Origin: Candidatus Gastranaerophilales bacterium
GTDB lineage: Bacteria; Cyanobacteriota; Vampirovibrionia; Gastranaerophilales; Gastranaerophilaceae
Assembly: GCA_944326555.1 (NCBI GenBank)
Contig: CALVEK010000019.1
Coordinates: forward strand, 1-40,625
Length of the DNA stretch: 40,625 bases
Reading direction: 5' to 3'
Made by a program: the position numbers and the translations under genes. The notes under the pieces were generated by a model, which saw only the letters and a program-made list of their open reading frames with translations, had not been told where the DNA came from and did no database searches. Positions 1-7,885 of the stretch are shown in pieces; the stretch's first letter is position 1, and the number at the start of each line of letters is the position of its first letter.

Positions 1-250
1 CTAACCCATGCTACGCCATCAGGGCTTCGCCCCGAACCCCGAGGAAATTTTTTCTAAAAGTAACAGGGGTACGGGGGGCGGATTCTGACGGACACGCCGA
101 GTGAACGAAGTGAACCCAGTGTCCTTGTGAGGGAAAACCACGTTTTTCCCGAACGTCAGTAATCCAAGAAGCAGTTTTTCTCCTGCGTCGGTTTTCTTTT
201 CTTTGCTTCGTTTCTTTTCTTTTGCCTACGCAATCCAAAAGAAAAGAAAT
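1..250. other. GC-rich, hairpin-rich non-coding segment
   Basis: This 5' stretch has clearly higher GC than the AT-rich genes that follow, and I see no convincing gene in it. Short inverted repeats are dense: GGGC/GCCC at 22-25 and 29-32, GGACAC/GTGTCC flanking the stretch near 89-123, and GGGAAAA/TTTTCCC at 131-137 and 144-150. It also has a short internal repeat of GTGAAC. A leftward reading frame covers 11-238, but its product is rich in basic and low-complexity residues and no ribosome binding site is evident. The segment may be a dispersed intergenic repeat or a structured RNA. It may continue to the left of the window. Confidence 0.4.
211..249. repeat. U-rich/A-rich hairpin, copy 1
   Basis: A 13-bp perfect inverted repeat (arms 211-223 and 237-249, pyrimidine arm TTTCTTTTCTTTT) encloses a short loop containing CTACGCAATCC. 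A second hairpin with the same design and a similar loop lies at 32023-32057. The T-rich arm is 5' on both strands, so no U-run follows the stem. That argues against an ordinary intrinsic terminator. Confidence 0.5.
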
Positions 251-398
251 GAAGGTATAAAAAACAAAATAGAATTGTTTTTTCTTTGATACTTTTCTTT
301 CTTTTTGGCAACAAAGGTCTGCTTGCTCAATTTATTAATCATTGCTATAAAGGTTAAAATATAATATAATTCAGATATACAGTATTTTAGGTGAGAAA

Positions 399-746
399 AT
401 GGCAAAACATAACGATACAATTCCTATAGAAGTGTGTATTCTAACAGTTGATCATGATATTAAGGGTACAGTTCACGTATCTAAGTATACAAATACGAAT
501 CGTGAATTGACTGATTTATTAAACGACAAGGAAAGAAGATTCCTTGCGGTTACTAATGTTGAAATATATCCTCGTAACTCAAATCAACCACCGAGAAGAT
601 ATAATTTCTTGGAAATCCACATGGATTACGTTTTGATGGTTCATCCTTCATCACAAGTTGTGTTTAAAGAATCATCAAAAGCACAGGAAGATATTGCCAG
701 ATTTAGAGAATTAAGAAATAAATTAAGCCAAACTAAGCCTTTTTAG
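399..746 (+). CDS. Conserved-looking small protein of unknown function
   Basis: A 115-residue soluble protein with no signal peptide or membrane segment. The ATG start follows an AGGTGAG ribosome binding site at 388-394. The N-terminal half has alternating hydrophobic residues suggestive of a beta-rich fold (IPIEVCILTVDHDIKGTVHV), and the C-terminus is a charged helix. The sequence around residues 25-60 contains RELTDLLNDKERRFLAVTNV. It resembles small single-domain proteins often annotated only as hypothetical; I do not recognise a named function. The GT9 glycosyltransferase follows 21 bp after its stop on the same strand, so the two are probably co-transcribed. The upstream AT-rich stretch (about 355-385) could hold its promoter, but no clear box pair was found. 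Confidence 0.8.
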   Translation: MAKHNDTIPIEVCILTVDHDIKGTVHVSKYTNTNRELTDLLNDKERRFLAVTNVEIYPRNSNQPPRRYNFLEIHMDYVLMVHPSSQVVFKESSKAQEDIARFRELRNKLSQTKPF

Positions 747-767
747 GCTCATTTGATGTAAGAAGAT

Positions 768-1757
768 ATGAAAAAACCAAAAAAAATACTAGCAGTCAAT
801 TTTGGCGGGATTGGTGATGAGATTCTATTCTTGCCTGCTTTGGCGAGCTTAAAAAAAGAATACCCTGAGGCAAAAATAACACTTGCTTTAGAGCCGAGAA
901 GTAAGTCTGTTAAGGATTTAACTAATCTTGTGGATAACGTTTTGTGCGTTGATATTAAAGGCAAGCACAAATACCTCGCCCTTTTGAAATTTGTTTTAAA
1001 AGCTCGCATGGGCAGATATGATATGGTTTTTTCTTCAGGTGCAAATTCTTTGATACCATTGCTTTTGTTTTTAACGGGAATTACTTATCGATACGGTTAT
1101 GAAAGCGGATTTTTAAGCAAAGTTCTTTTAACAAAAGCCGTAAAATTAAAAAAGAATCAATACGCATCGTTAATGTACCATGAGCTTGTTACTCCCGTAA
1201 CTGACCATAAAACCGACATTCCACAAATAGATGCGGGTGATATTGAAAAAGAACCGAACTCTGTGCTTATTCACCCCGGAGTAAGCAAAATGAGTGTAGT
1301 AAAAAACATGGTAAAAACTTGGAAGCCTGAAATCTGGGCAGAATTGATACAAAAAGTTTTGGCTACAGGCAAAAAAGTTTACCTCATAGGCGGCCCTGAT
1401 GACAAAGAGTGCATAGAAAAAATTATGCAAATTATCGGAACTCCTGATAATTTTGAAAACCTATACGGAACAACAAAAAATATCATGGATTTAGCTCGTT
1501 TAACAAAGCGAGCAGAAGTTTTGATATGTTCAGACTCAGCACCAATGCATATAGGGGTTGGAGTAGGTACAAAAACACTTGCCCTTTTTGGCCCGACTGA
1601 CGAAAAAAAACTTATACCAAACAACGAAAAATATATTGCAATTAAAAACAAAGCCGAATGTCGTCCGTGCCTGTGGGACAAACGCCAAACAACATGCGAC
1701 GAATTAAAATGTTTAAAAATAGACTTGGACGAAGTAGTTAAACTTATCCAAGCCTAG
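768..1757 (+). CDS. Glycosyltransferase family 9 (heptosyltransferase-like)
   Basis: A 329-residue protein with the two-Rossmann-domain architecture of GT9 enzymes, which transfer ADP-heptose or related sugars to lipopolysaccharide cores or other glycans. The N-terminus ILAVNFGGIGDEILFLPAL is the glycine-rich acceptor-side loop of the family. Mid-protein LIHPGVSK opens the second domain. The C-terminal ICSDSAPMHIGVGVGTKTLA and the following LFGPTDE are the hallmark donor-binding motifs. A cysteine pair near the C-terminus (CRPC, then CDELKC) is also common in the family. It starts 21 bp after the preceding small gene. The sugar specificity cannot be read from the sequence. A second protein with a GT9-like domain lies at 38693-40186. 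Confidence 0.88.
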   Translation: MKKPKKILAVNFGGIGDEILFLPALASLKKEYPEAKITLALEPRSKSVKDLTNLVDNVLCVDIKGKHKYLALLKFVLKARMGRYDMVFSSGANSLIPLLLFLTGITYRYGYESGFLSKVLLTKAVKLKKNQYASLMYHELVTPVTDHKTDIPQIDAGDIEKEPNSVLIHPGVSKMSVVKNMVKTWKPEIWAELIQKVLATGKKVYLIGGPDDKECIEKIMQIIGTPDNFENLYGTTKNIMDLARLTKRAEVLICSDSAPMHIGVGVGTKTLALFGPTDEKKLIPNNEKYIAIKNKAECRPCLWDKRQTTCDELKCLKIDLDEVVKLIQA

Positions 1758-1762
1758 ATTAT

Positions 1763-1801
1763 TTAATTATTTAATTATGAAATTTTTGAATAAATAATTA
1801 A
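1763..1801. terminator. AT-only inverted repeat between convergent genes
   Basis: A perfect 10-bp inverted repeat (1763-1772 with 1792-1801, TTAATTATTT/AAATAATTAA) sits just after the GT9 stop and before the end of the leftward gene. It has no G:C pairs, so the stem would be weak. Its position between convergent genes suggests a termination region, but this is a tentative call. Confidence 0.25.
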
Positions 1802-1809
1802 CTGATTAT

Positions 1810-2223
1810 TTACTTAATTAATGCGCCTTCCATGCCTTTTGGCAATACGCAAGCAAAACCTAATACATTCTTTTTGACTTCAAATCCTACAGGGAGTTCT
1901 CTTGTGCCTGATCTAAAGCCAAAGAAGTTGTTAGAGATTGTATAACTACCATAGCCATTCATAACAAACTTGGCATTTTCAGGCAAACGACCCGATTCGT
2001 TAATTCCTTTAATTTGTTCATCAGTCAAATTACCAAAGAATATACGCCAATTTGAGATTTCAGGAGGTTCAGGCTTTTGAGGTTTTGCAGAAATATCAAC
2101 TGTATCTTTTTTTAATCCATTTTCTACGATATGTTCATCTGAAACATTTTGCATTTCATCAACATTTTTTTTAAAATTAACTGCAGATACATTTGCACCA
2201 TTTAAAGCATTGATTCCCGACAT
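1810..2223 (-). CDS. Lineage-restricted protein with N-terminal VNFKK motif
   Basis: I do not recognise this 137-residue protein. The frame can be opened up to 2286, but the ATG at 2223 is preferred because AAAGG lies 7 bases upstream and the extra N-terminal residues look untranslated. The product begins MSGINALNGANVSAVNFKKN, then has an acidic linker and a proline-rich stretch (KPQKPEPPEI). A more ordered C-terminal half is rich in glycine and aromatic residues (NGYGSYTISNNFFGFRSGT). There is no membrane segment or signal peptide. The short N-terminal NFK motif recurs in two other proteins of this window (11915-12331 and 24764-26863). The gene converges with the GT9 gene. Confidence 0.75.
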   Translation of the reverse strand: MSGINALNGANVSAVNFKKNVDEMQNVSDEHIVENGLKKDTVDISAKPQKPEPPEISNWRIFFGNLTDEQIKGINESGRLPENAKFVMNGYGSYTISNNFFGFRSGTRELPVGFEVKKNVLGFACVLPKGMEGALIK

Positions 2224-2308
2224 TATTAAACCTTTCTTTTTTTTAACGTACAAATACAAAACGCACAAAGCATATTTTTTGCGCATTTCACATTAAATAT
2301 TACAAAGT

Positions 2309-3784
2309 CTAACAAAAAACTTTACGAGCTTCTTCTCTATCATCAAAGTGAATGGTTTCGTTTTTAAGAATCTGATAATCTTCGTGCCCTTTGCCTGCGA
2401 GAACAACAACGTCATTTTCAGAGGCAATGTTTTTTAGCATAGAAATAGCAGTTCTTCTGTCAGGTTCAACGTAAACTTTTTGCGTATTTATAGATTTAAT
2501 GCCTGCTAATATGTCCGAGATGATTAATTGAGGGTCTTCACTTCTTGGGTTATCTGAAGTAACAACAACGATATCAGCATTTTCATCAGCAATCTTACCC
2601 ATCTTAGGACGTTTTGTTGCATCTCTGTCTCCACCGCATCCAAACATACAAACAAGTTTGCTGTCTTTTGGTGTAAGTTCTCTTGCCGCTTTTAGAACAT
2701 TTTCAAGTCCGTCAGGGGTGTGTGCGTAATCAACAATTACAAGCGGTTTTTTTGATACAATTTCAAATCTTCCATCTACACTTTTAGTTTCTTCAAGAGC
2801 TTTTATACAAATATCCATGTCAAAACCCATGGCAACTCCTGCAGCCAATGCAGCAAGTGCGTTGTAAACACTGAACATTCCGTTCATTTGTAAATTAACT
2901 TCTTTACTTTGTGCTTCTACTTTTTGTCCCGTAATTTTAAACTTTGCACCATGGATTGAAAAATCAATATCCTGTGCTTTTATATCAGCATCTTTTTTAA
3001 TACCGTAAGTAAAAATTCTTACTCCATCAGGTACAACCGACTTGAATTTTTCGGCATACTCATCATCATTATTGATAACAGCAAAATCGCCTGACTTTAA
3101 ACCCTTAAACAATATTGCTTTTGCTTCAAAGTAGTTGTTCATTGTTATATGGTAATCAAGATGGTCTTGAGTTAAGTTTGTAAAAACAGCACCATCAAAA
3201 TCACAACCGCCTACTCTGTTTTGTTCTAAGGCGTGAGAACTTACCTCCATGGCAACATAATCAATTTGTTTTTCACAAATCATTTTAAGAGTCTTTTGAA
3301 GTTCAGGAGCCTGCGGTGTAGTGTGCTTTGCATCGTGATAAGTATCTTGTCCGGATAGTTTATAACCCAAAGTACCAATAAGTGCGCATTTGTGTTGTGC
3401 GTCCTCCACAATCCTTTGGATTAAATGAGTAACCGTTGTTTTTCCGTTTGTACCGGTTACGCCTATAAGTTTTATATTCTTTGACGGATACTCGTAAAAT
3501 GCAGATGCAACATCGGCAATTTGATGACGTGTCGACTCTACTATAATTTGAGGAATATCGCTTGATATATTATCAATTTCTCTTTCGCACAAAAGTGCAG
3601 AAGCTCCATTATCAACAGCCATTTTTGCATAATCATGCCCGTCAGAATATTCACCCTTTAAACATACAAAAATATCTCCTTTTTGTACGGTTTTAGAGTT
3701 GTAAGAAACACCTGTTATTTCAACTTCTTTATTATTAACTACTTTTTGATATTTAACTTTTTTTATTAATTCACTTAATTTCAT
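2309..3784 (-). CDS. murE: UDP-N-acetylmuramoyl-L-alanyl-D-glutamate--2,6-diaminopimelate ligase
   Basis: MurE adds meso-diaminopimelate to UDP-MurNAc-L-Ala-D-Glu in the cytoplasmic phase of peptidoglycan synthesis. The start at 3784 (MKLSEL) is chosen over 3799 because GGGA lies about 9 bases upstream and the N-terminus then matches family starts. The 491-residue length is normal. The ATP-binding loop GVTGTNGKTT is at about residues 108-117. EVSSHAL and TNLTQDHLDYH follow in the central domain, and DNPRSEDP near residue 400 is the motif associated with meso-DAP specificity rather than lysine. GKGHEDYQ is near the C-terminus. It is the downstream partner of the transpeptidase gene, whose stop is 23 bp before this start, as in dcw clusters. 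DapL at 29948 would supply its DAP. Confidence 0.95.
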   Translation of the reverse strand: MKLSELIKKVKYQKVVNNKEVEITGVSYNSKTVQKGDIFVCLKGEYSDGHDYAKMAVDNGASALLCEREIDNISSDIPQIIVESTRHQIADVASAFYEYPSKNIKLIGVTGTNGKTTVTHLIQRIVEDAQHKCALIGTLGYKLSGQDTYHDAKHTTPQAPELQKTLKMICEKQIDYVAMEVSSHALEQNRVGGCDFDGAVFTNLTQDHLDYHITMNNYFEAKAILFKGLKSGDFAVINNDDEYAEKFKSVVPDGVRIFTYGIKKDADIKAQDIDFSIHGAKFKITGQKVEAQSKEVNLQMNGMFSVYNALAALAAGVAMGFDMDICIKALEETKSVDGRFEIVSKKPLVIVDYAHTPDGLENVLKAARELTPKDSKLVCMFGCGGDRDATKRPKMGKIADENADIVVVTSDNPRSEDPQLIISDILAGIKSINTQKVYVEPDRRTAISMLKNIASENDVVVLAGKGHEDYQILKNETIHFDDREEARKVFC

Positions 3785-3807
3785 ACTAATTAATCCCATT
3801 TACATAT

Positions 3808-5622
3808 TTACAATTTTTTCTTTGGAGAAATTTTATCTGGAGGAATATTTAAAATCCTTGCAGTTTGCAATGCAACTTCTCTAAAAACAGGTGCCGCAAC
3901 AGTACTTCCCCATAATGCACCTTTTGATGGTGAGTCAATTACAACATAAATCTCAACTTGAGGGTTATTTGCAGGCAAAAATCCTATTATTGAAGTAACC
4001 AATTTGTTTGTATAACCTTTTGCGCCTGTTATTGATTTTCTTGCAGTACCTGTTTTTGCAGCTACATGATAATCATCCAAATTAACAGGTGATTTTGAAC
4101 GTCCTATACTTCCTGCCAATAACTTTGCTACAGAGTGAGCTGTTTCGGGTTTAATAACCTGAACAGCTTTAATTTTTTCCGCAGCCTCTTCCGGAGAATA
4201 TTTTATAACGTGAGGAGTAACTCTGACCCCATTATTTGCAATTGCAGAAATTGCAGATACCATTTGTATAGCAGTTACAGATATACTGTAACCGTAGCCT
4301 ACAGAAGCATGTGTGGATTTATGCCAATCGCTTACGGGAGGTATAAGCCCTCTTGATTCACCGGGTAAATCAATACCTGTTTTTTCGCCTATTCCAAAAC
4401 GTTTTAAAACATCATAATGCTCTTGCTTTGTCATCATCAAAGCTGCTTTTGCACTTGCAACGTTGCTTGAGTGTTCAAATAAGTAGTACAAGTCAATATT
4501 ACCGGGGAACGGTTTTACATTATAGTCATAATTTTTAATTGTCCATTTATCTATTTCCAATTTACCTGTATCAAGTATCTTGGAGTTTTCATTCAGTCGA
4601 CCGTTTTCTATGGCAGAAGCAATAGTCAATACTTTAAAAGTAGACCCCGGTTCAAAAACGTCGCTAAGAGTCCAATTTGTAAGTTGTGTTAAGGTCGCTT
4701 TTTTATAATTGTTGGGGTTATAAGACGGATAAATTGCATAACCTAAAATTTCGCCGTTTTTAGGATTCATAACAATGATAGTTCCTCTTACAGCTCCTTT
4801 TTCATGTATAACCCTATTCAATTCAACTTCACAAACGTGTTGAATGGCGGAATCGATAGTAAGAGTAATTGATTTACCGCGAAGAGGTGTTGCAGTTGCA
4901 GCAGGGTCAGTATTTACCTCATAAATGATATCGCCATCAGGTGTTTTTTCAAAATTTACATCCTGTTCTACTTCTTCTAATTTATCTTTGGCGGTAAGCT
5001 CGATTCCTGCAGCCACATCAGCATCCGGATTATAATATCCGAGAATATGGGCGGCCATTGTACCCTGCGGGTATACACGCTCATTTTTTTTCCCGAGGCT
5101 TATTTCTCTAAGCCCCAGTTTACGAATTGTCTGAGCAGTTGTTCTCGAAACATCTTTTTTAAGTACTATAATTTTTTGGTCTTTTGCTAATTCTTTGGCC
5201 AGCTGGTTTTTATTTAATCCCAAAATCGGTGCCAATATTGCAGCCAATTCATTTGGCGTATGGTCAAAATATTCTTTGTGAGCATAAACATCAAAAGATG
5301 TTTTGTCAGAAGCGAGCTTGATGCCGTTTCTGTCGAGAATTGCTCCTCTCATAACAAAACTTTTTGCGCTTCTTTGTCTTTTTGCCTGTCCTCGATAGTT
5401 TTTAACATCAACTACCATTATTAAAAACAAATACGCGCATATGATAAAACTTATAAAGATACAGATTATCTGCCAAAAAATGAGTTTATTATCAAATTCT
5501 TTAAACTTTTCTTTATCGCTTTTATAGTTTTTCATAACTTCCGATAATTTATGATTCCGAAATACTAAGTTGATGTCTAGTCCCTTTTGTAATTGTAACA
5601 TAGTCATCATGAATAAGTTCAT
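3808..5622 (-). CDS. ftsI: FtsI/PBP-type D,D-transpeptidase (class B penicillin-binding protein)
   Basis: This septal-type transpeptidase cross-links peptidoglycan in the periplasm. Numbered from the start at 5622, a single membrane anchor spans residues 49-70. The pedestal domain contains RGAILDRNG (92-100). The transpeptidase motifs are all present: S327-T-F-K, S385-S-N and K523-T-G-T. The start is uncertain. The ATG at 5622 gives 604 residues and lacks a clear ribosome binding site. The ATG at 5535 (MKNYKSDK, 575 residues) has a close GGAAG and gives a length nearer the family norm. The gene lies directly before murE and after the rpsO terminator, so it probably has its own promoter. FtsL and MraW, often found upstream, are absent here. 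FtsI is favoured by the murE linkage, but other class B PBPs are possible. Confidence 0.9.
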   Translation of the reverse strand: MNLFMMTMLQLQKGLDINLVFRNHKLSEVMKNYKSDKEKFKEFDNKLIFWQIICIFISFIICAYLFLIMVVDVKNYRGQAKRQRSAKSFVMRGAILDRNGIKLASDKTSFDVYAHKEYFDHTPNELAAILAPILGLNKNQLAKELAKDQKIIVLKKDVSRTTAQTIRKLGLREISLGKKNERVYPQGTMAAHILGYYNPDADVAAGIELTAKDKLEEVEQDVNFEKTPDGDIIYEVNTDPAATATPLRGKSITLTIDSAIQHVCEVELNRVIHEKGAVRGTIIVMNPKNGEILGYAIYPSYNPNNYKKATLTQLTNWTLSDVFEPGSTFKVLTIASAIENGRLNENSKILDTGKLEIDKWTIKNYDYNVKPFPGNIDLYYLFEHSSNVASAKAALMMTKQEHYDVLKRFGIGEKTGIDLPGESRGLIPPVSDWHKSTHASVGYGYSISVTAIQMVSAISAIANNGVRVTPHVIKYSPEEAAEKIKAVQVIKPETAHSVAKLLAGSIGRSKSPVNLDDYHVAAKTGTARKSITGAKGYTNKLVTSIIGFLPANNPQVEIYVVIDSPSKGALWGSTVAAPVFREVALQTARILNIPPDKISPKKKL

Positions 5623-5660
5623 TAATTTATGTAAAAAGTACTAAAGTTTTGTTCATAGTT

Positions 5661-5701
5661 AAAATAAAAAACTCCGAATGAAAATTCAAACGGAGTTTTT
5701 T
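5661..5701 (-). terminator. Intrinsic terminator of rpsO
   Basis: An 11-bp perfect stem (5666-5676 with 5691-5701, core ACTCCG/CGGAGT) encloses a loop with a smaller TGAA/TTCA helix. On the minus strand it is followed by a T-rich run (TTTTTTATTTT). It lies 28 bp past the rpsO stop and before the transpeptidase gene. Confidence 0.85.
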
Positions 5702-5728
5702 ATTAAATTTGAGAAACTATTACAGAAA

Positions 5729-6004
5729 CTAACCTCTTATACCAAGAGTTTTGATTAAATCTCTGTATTTTTGCAAATCTTGTTTTTTTACATAAGCAAG
5801 AAGTCTTTTTCTTTGACCAACCATCATCAACAAGCCTCTTCTGCCTTGAAAATCTTTTTTGTTAACTTTCAAATGTTCAGTTAACTCAGAGATTTTTTTT
5901 GTCAAAAGAGCAATTTGAACTTCAGCTGAACCTGAATCTTTTGCACTTTTACCATGTTGTTTAATGATTTCTGCTTTTTCTTCTTTTTTCAAATTTATTG
6001 CCAT
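5729..6004 (-). CDS. rpsO: 30S ribosomal protein S15
   Basis: S15 binds 16S rRNA early in assembly of the small-subunit platform. The 91-residue length is normal (usually 88-90). Family sequence runs throughout: [19 protein letters not shown] near residues 16-34, then the H-x-K-D-x-x-x-RRGL pattern ([14 protein letters not shown]) and [13 protein letters not shown]. The AAGGAACG ribosome binding site lies just upstream of the ATG. It is a single-gene unit with its own promoter (6080-6107) and terminator (5661-5701). S15 represses its own translation in several bacteria; the roughly 75-nt leader could hold such a site, but I could not identify it. Confidence 0.97.
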   Translation of the reverse strand: MAINLKKEEKAEIIKQHGKSAKDSGSAEVQIALLTKKISELTEHLKVNKKDFQGRRGLLMMVGQRKRLLAYVKKQDLQKYRDLIKTLGIRG

Positions 6005-6079
6005 TTTTCGTTCCTTTTTCTAATTTTAATAAGTTTAAGTTGGTGGCGTAAACTCAATAAAATTATTTATCGTTACTTT

Positions 6080-6107
6080 AGAATACCATTTCAAAACCTT
6101 TAGTCAA
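6080..6107 (-). promoter_or_regulatory. Sigma70-type promoter of rpsO
   Basis: On the minus strand, TTGACT (6107-6102) and TATTCT (6085-6080) are separated by 16 bp. The rpsO start codon is 76 bp downstream. The rest of the interval between rpsO and folD (6108-6268) shows nothing further that I can name. Confidence 0.6.
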
Positions 6108-6268
6108 GCATGATTTGAGATATCTTAAGATTTACTACGCGCAAAAGATTTTGTTTTTTATTTGATTCAATTCTTTTTTAATAGCATCTGCAAAGTATCA
6201 TTTTACATATTTTATATCTTCAGTTCTTTCCTGCTAAATTACAAAAGCAAAAGAAAATTGACACTTTC

Positions 6269-7117
6269 TTAGATTTTTTCTTGAGATGTTTTAAACAAAT
6301 CAAAAGTATTAACCATTAAAGAGCATATTGTCATTGGACCAACACCACCTGGGACAGGCGTTATATAGGATGCTTTTTGTTTTACTTGTTCAAAATCGAC
6401 ATCACCACAGAGTTTTCCGTTTTCATCTCTATTCATCCCGACATCTATTACAACAACATTGTCTTTTACCATTTCTTTTTTAATCAAACCGGCTTTGCCT
6501 ACTGCACTGATTAAAATATCTGCTTGTTTTGTTATTTCTTCAAGGTTGTTGGTCTTGCTGTGGCAGATTGTAACTGTTGCATTTTTATTGAGGAGCATTT
6601 GTGCCATTGGTCTGCCGACAATATTAGAACGTCCTATCACAACTACGTGTTTGCCTGAAATTTCTATGTTATAAAAATTGAGCAATTCCAGTATTCCTTT
6701 TGGTGTGCAAGGATAAACAAAAGGTTTGTTATTTGTTGCAATTTTGCCTACGTTATAAGCATGAAAACAATCTACATCTTTTTGTGGTGAGATTTTTTCT
6801 ATAACTTTATTTGCATCTATGTGTTTTGGCAACGGCATTTGAACAAGTATTGCATTTACACTTTCATCTTTGTTTAGTTCATCAATTTTGTTTAATAACT
6901 CTGATTCGGAAACATCTTGAGACATTTCAATAACAGTGGATACAATCCCAAGCTCTTCTGCTTTTTTCTTTTTTAGATTTACGTATATTTTACTTGCAGG
7001 ATCTTCCCCAACTATTATTACAGCTAGAGAAGGTTTTTTTTCTAATAAAGCAATTTTTTCTGATAACTCTTGCAATATTTTTTTTGATACAAGTTTTCCG
7101 TCAATGATTTCTGTCAT
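6269..7117 (-). CDS. folD: Bifunctional methylenetetrahydrofolate dehydrogenase/cyclohydrolase
   Basis: FolD interconverts 5,10-methylene-THF, 5,10-methenyl-THF and 10-formyl-THF in the cytoplasm, feeding purine, formyl-Met-tRNA and methyl-group synthesis. The 282-residue length is standard. Y45-x3-K49 in YVNLKKKKAEELG corresponds to the catalytic tyrosine/lysine region. QMPLPKHI and ISPQKDVDCFHAYNVGK follow. GRSNIVGRPMAQMLL is the NADP-binding signature. PGGVGPMT at about 256-263 is the C-terminal family motif. It is the last gene of a leftward operon, 12 bp after the CooC-like ATPase, and that context points to methyl/one-carbon metabolism. Confidence 0.96.
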   Translation of the reverse strand: MTEIIDGKLVSKKILQELSEKIALLEKKPSLAVIIVGEDPASKIYVNLKKKKAEELGIVSTVIEMSQDVSESELLNKIDELNKDESVNAILVQMPLPKHIDANKVIEKISPQKDVDCFHAYNVGKIATNNKPFVYPCTPKGILELLNFYNIEISGKHVVVIGRSNIVGRPMAQMLLNKNATVTICHSKTNNLEEITKQADILISAVGKAGLIKKEMVKDNVVVIDVGMNRDENGKLCGDVDFEQVKQKASYITPVPGGVGPMTICSLMVNTFDLFKTSQEKI

Positions 7118-7129
7118 GTTTAATCCTTG

Positions 7130-7882
7130 TTAATTCATTACTTGTGGAAGATTCAATCTAAAGTACAAAGACTTAATTGCATCTTCTACAACTTTTGAAT
7201 TTTTGTCTATAGAATGTTCTTTTAGTAAAGTATCTTGCGGAATTACACCAAGTACTTCCAAACTATATTTGCTCAAATAGTCTTGAACTTTATTGTACTG
7301 TTCATTTGTTACATTGTTCAAAATAAGAGCCATTTGTCCACCTGCAGCATATTTTGCAGAGAACTCTTCAATACGTTGAGCAAGAAAGATGGATTCTTCT
7401 GTTGCTGTTGCAATTATCAATGTTACATCCATTGGTATGTCTACAAGCTGGTGAAGATATTTTAAATCAAATTCACAGTCAAAGACAATGAGATCATATT
7501 GATTTATAAGTTTTGCAACAGCATCACTCATAAGTCCTGTAATCGGACAACGACAATCTTTAGATGGTACTAGCCAAGAAACAATTAGGTCAACATTTTC
7601 TTCGACTTCTACAATTATATCTTCCAAGGCCCATTCAACGTATTCCTGCTTTGTCATTCTGGAAGGAATACCTGTTTTGTATTCATGCTTACCGCTTCTT
7701 ATCCCATAAATTGTGTTTCTGACATCCATTCCATAACTGTGTGCAAGCTCTGTTGACAAATCATTATCAAAAAGCAAAATAGATTTTTCAGGATATGTCT
7801 CCTTTAAAACTTTGACAAAATTTTTAGTTATTGTGGTTTTCCCGCTTCCGCTTTTACCTGTTATTGCTATGGATAATGTCAT
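7130..7882 (-). CDS. CooC/MinD-type P-loop ATPase with CxC motif
   Basis: A 250-residue SIMIBI-class ATPase. The P-loop ITGKSGSGKTT has both the signature lysine K10 and catalytic K15 of the deviant Walker A used by MinD, NifH and CooC proteins. A C110-R-C112 pair sits where CooC carries the CxC that binds nickel or zinc at its dimer interface. LIVFDCEFDL (131-140) is the Walker B region, and ALILNNV (185-191) resembles the base-recognition strand. CooC/AcsF family members help insert metal into CO dehydrogenase/acetyl-CoA synthase or reactivate corrinoid proteins. The target here is unknown, since none of those enzymes is in the window. The gene lies 3 bp after the MetE-like gene and 12 bp before folD, so a role in corrinoid or metal-dependent one-carbon chemistry is inferred. 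Confidence 0.75.
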   Translation of the reverse strand: MTLSIAITGKSGSGKTTITKNFVKVLKETYPEKSILLFDNDLSTELAHSYGMDVRNTIYGIRSGKHEYKTGIPSRMTKQEYVEWALEDIIVEVEENVDLIVSWLVPSKDCRCPITGLMSDAVAKLINQYDLIVFDCEFDLKYLHQLVDIPMDVTLIIATATEESIFLAQRIEEFSAKYAAGGQMALILNNVTNEQYNKVQDYLSKYSLEVLGVIPQDTLLKEHSIDKNSKVVEDAIKSLYFRLNLPQVMN

Positions 7883-7885
7883 TTA

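Noticed and set aside
11-238. Leftward 75-codon frame in the GC-rich leading segment
   Set aside because: No ribosome binding site, a low-complexity basic product, and overlap with dense hairpins; more likely a repeat or RNA than a gene.
211-249. Hairpin considered as an intrinsic terminator
   Set aside because: The U-rich arm is 5' on both strands, so the RNA hairpin is followed by A-rich sequence or none, not a U run.
1379-1681. Leftward 100-codon frame opposite the GT9 gene
   Set aside because: It lies wholly inside a clear GT9 reading frame, with no ribosome binding site.
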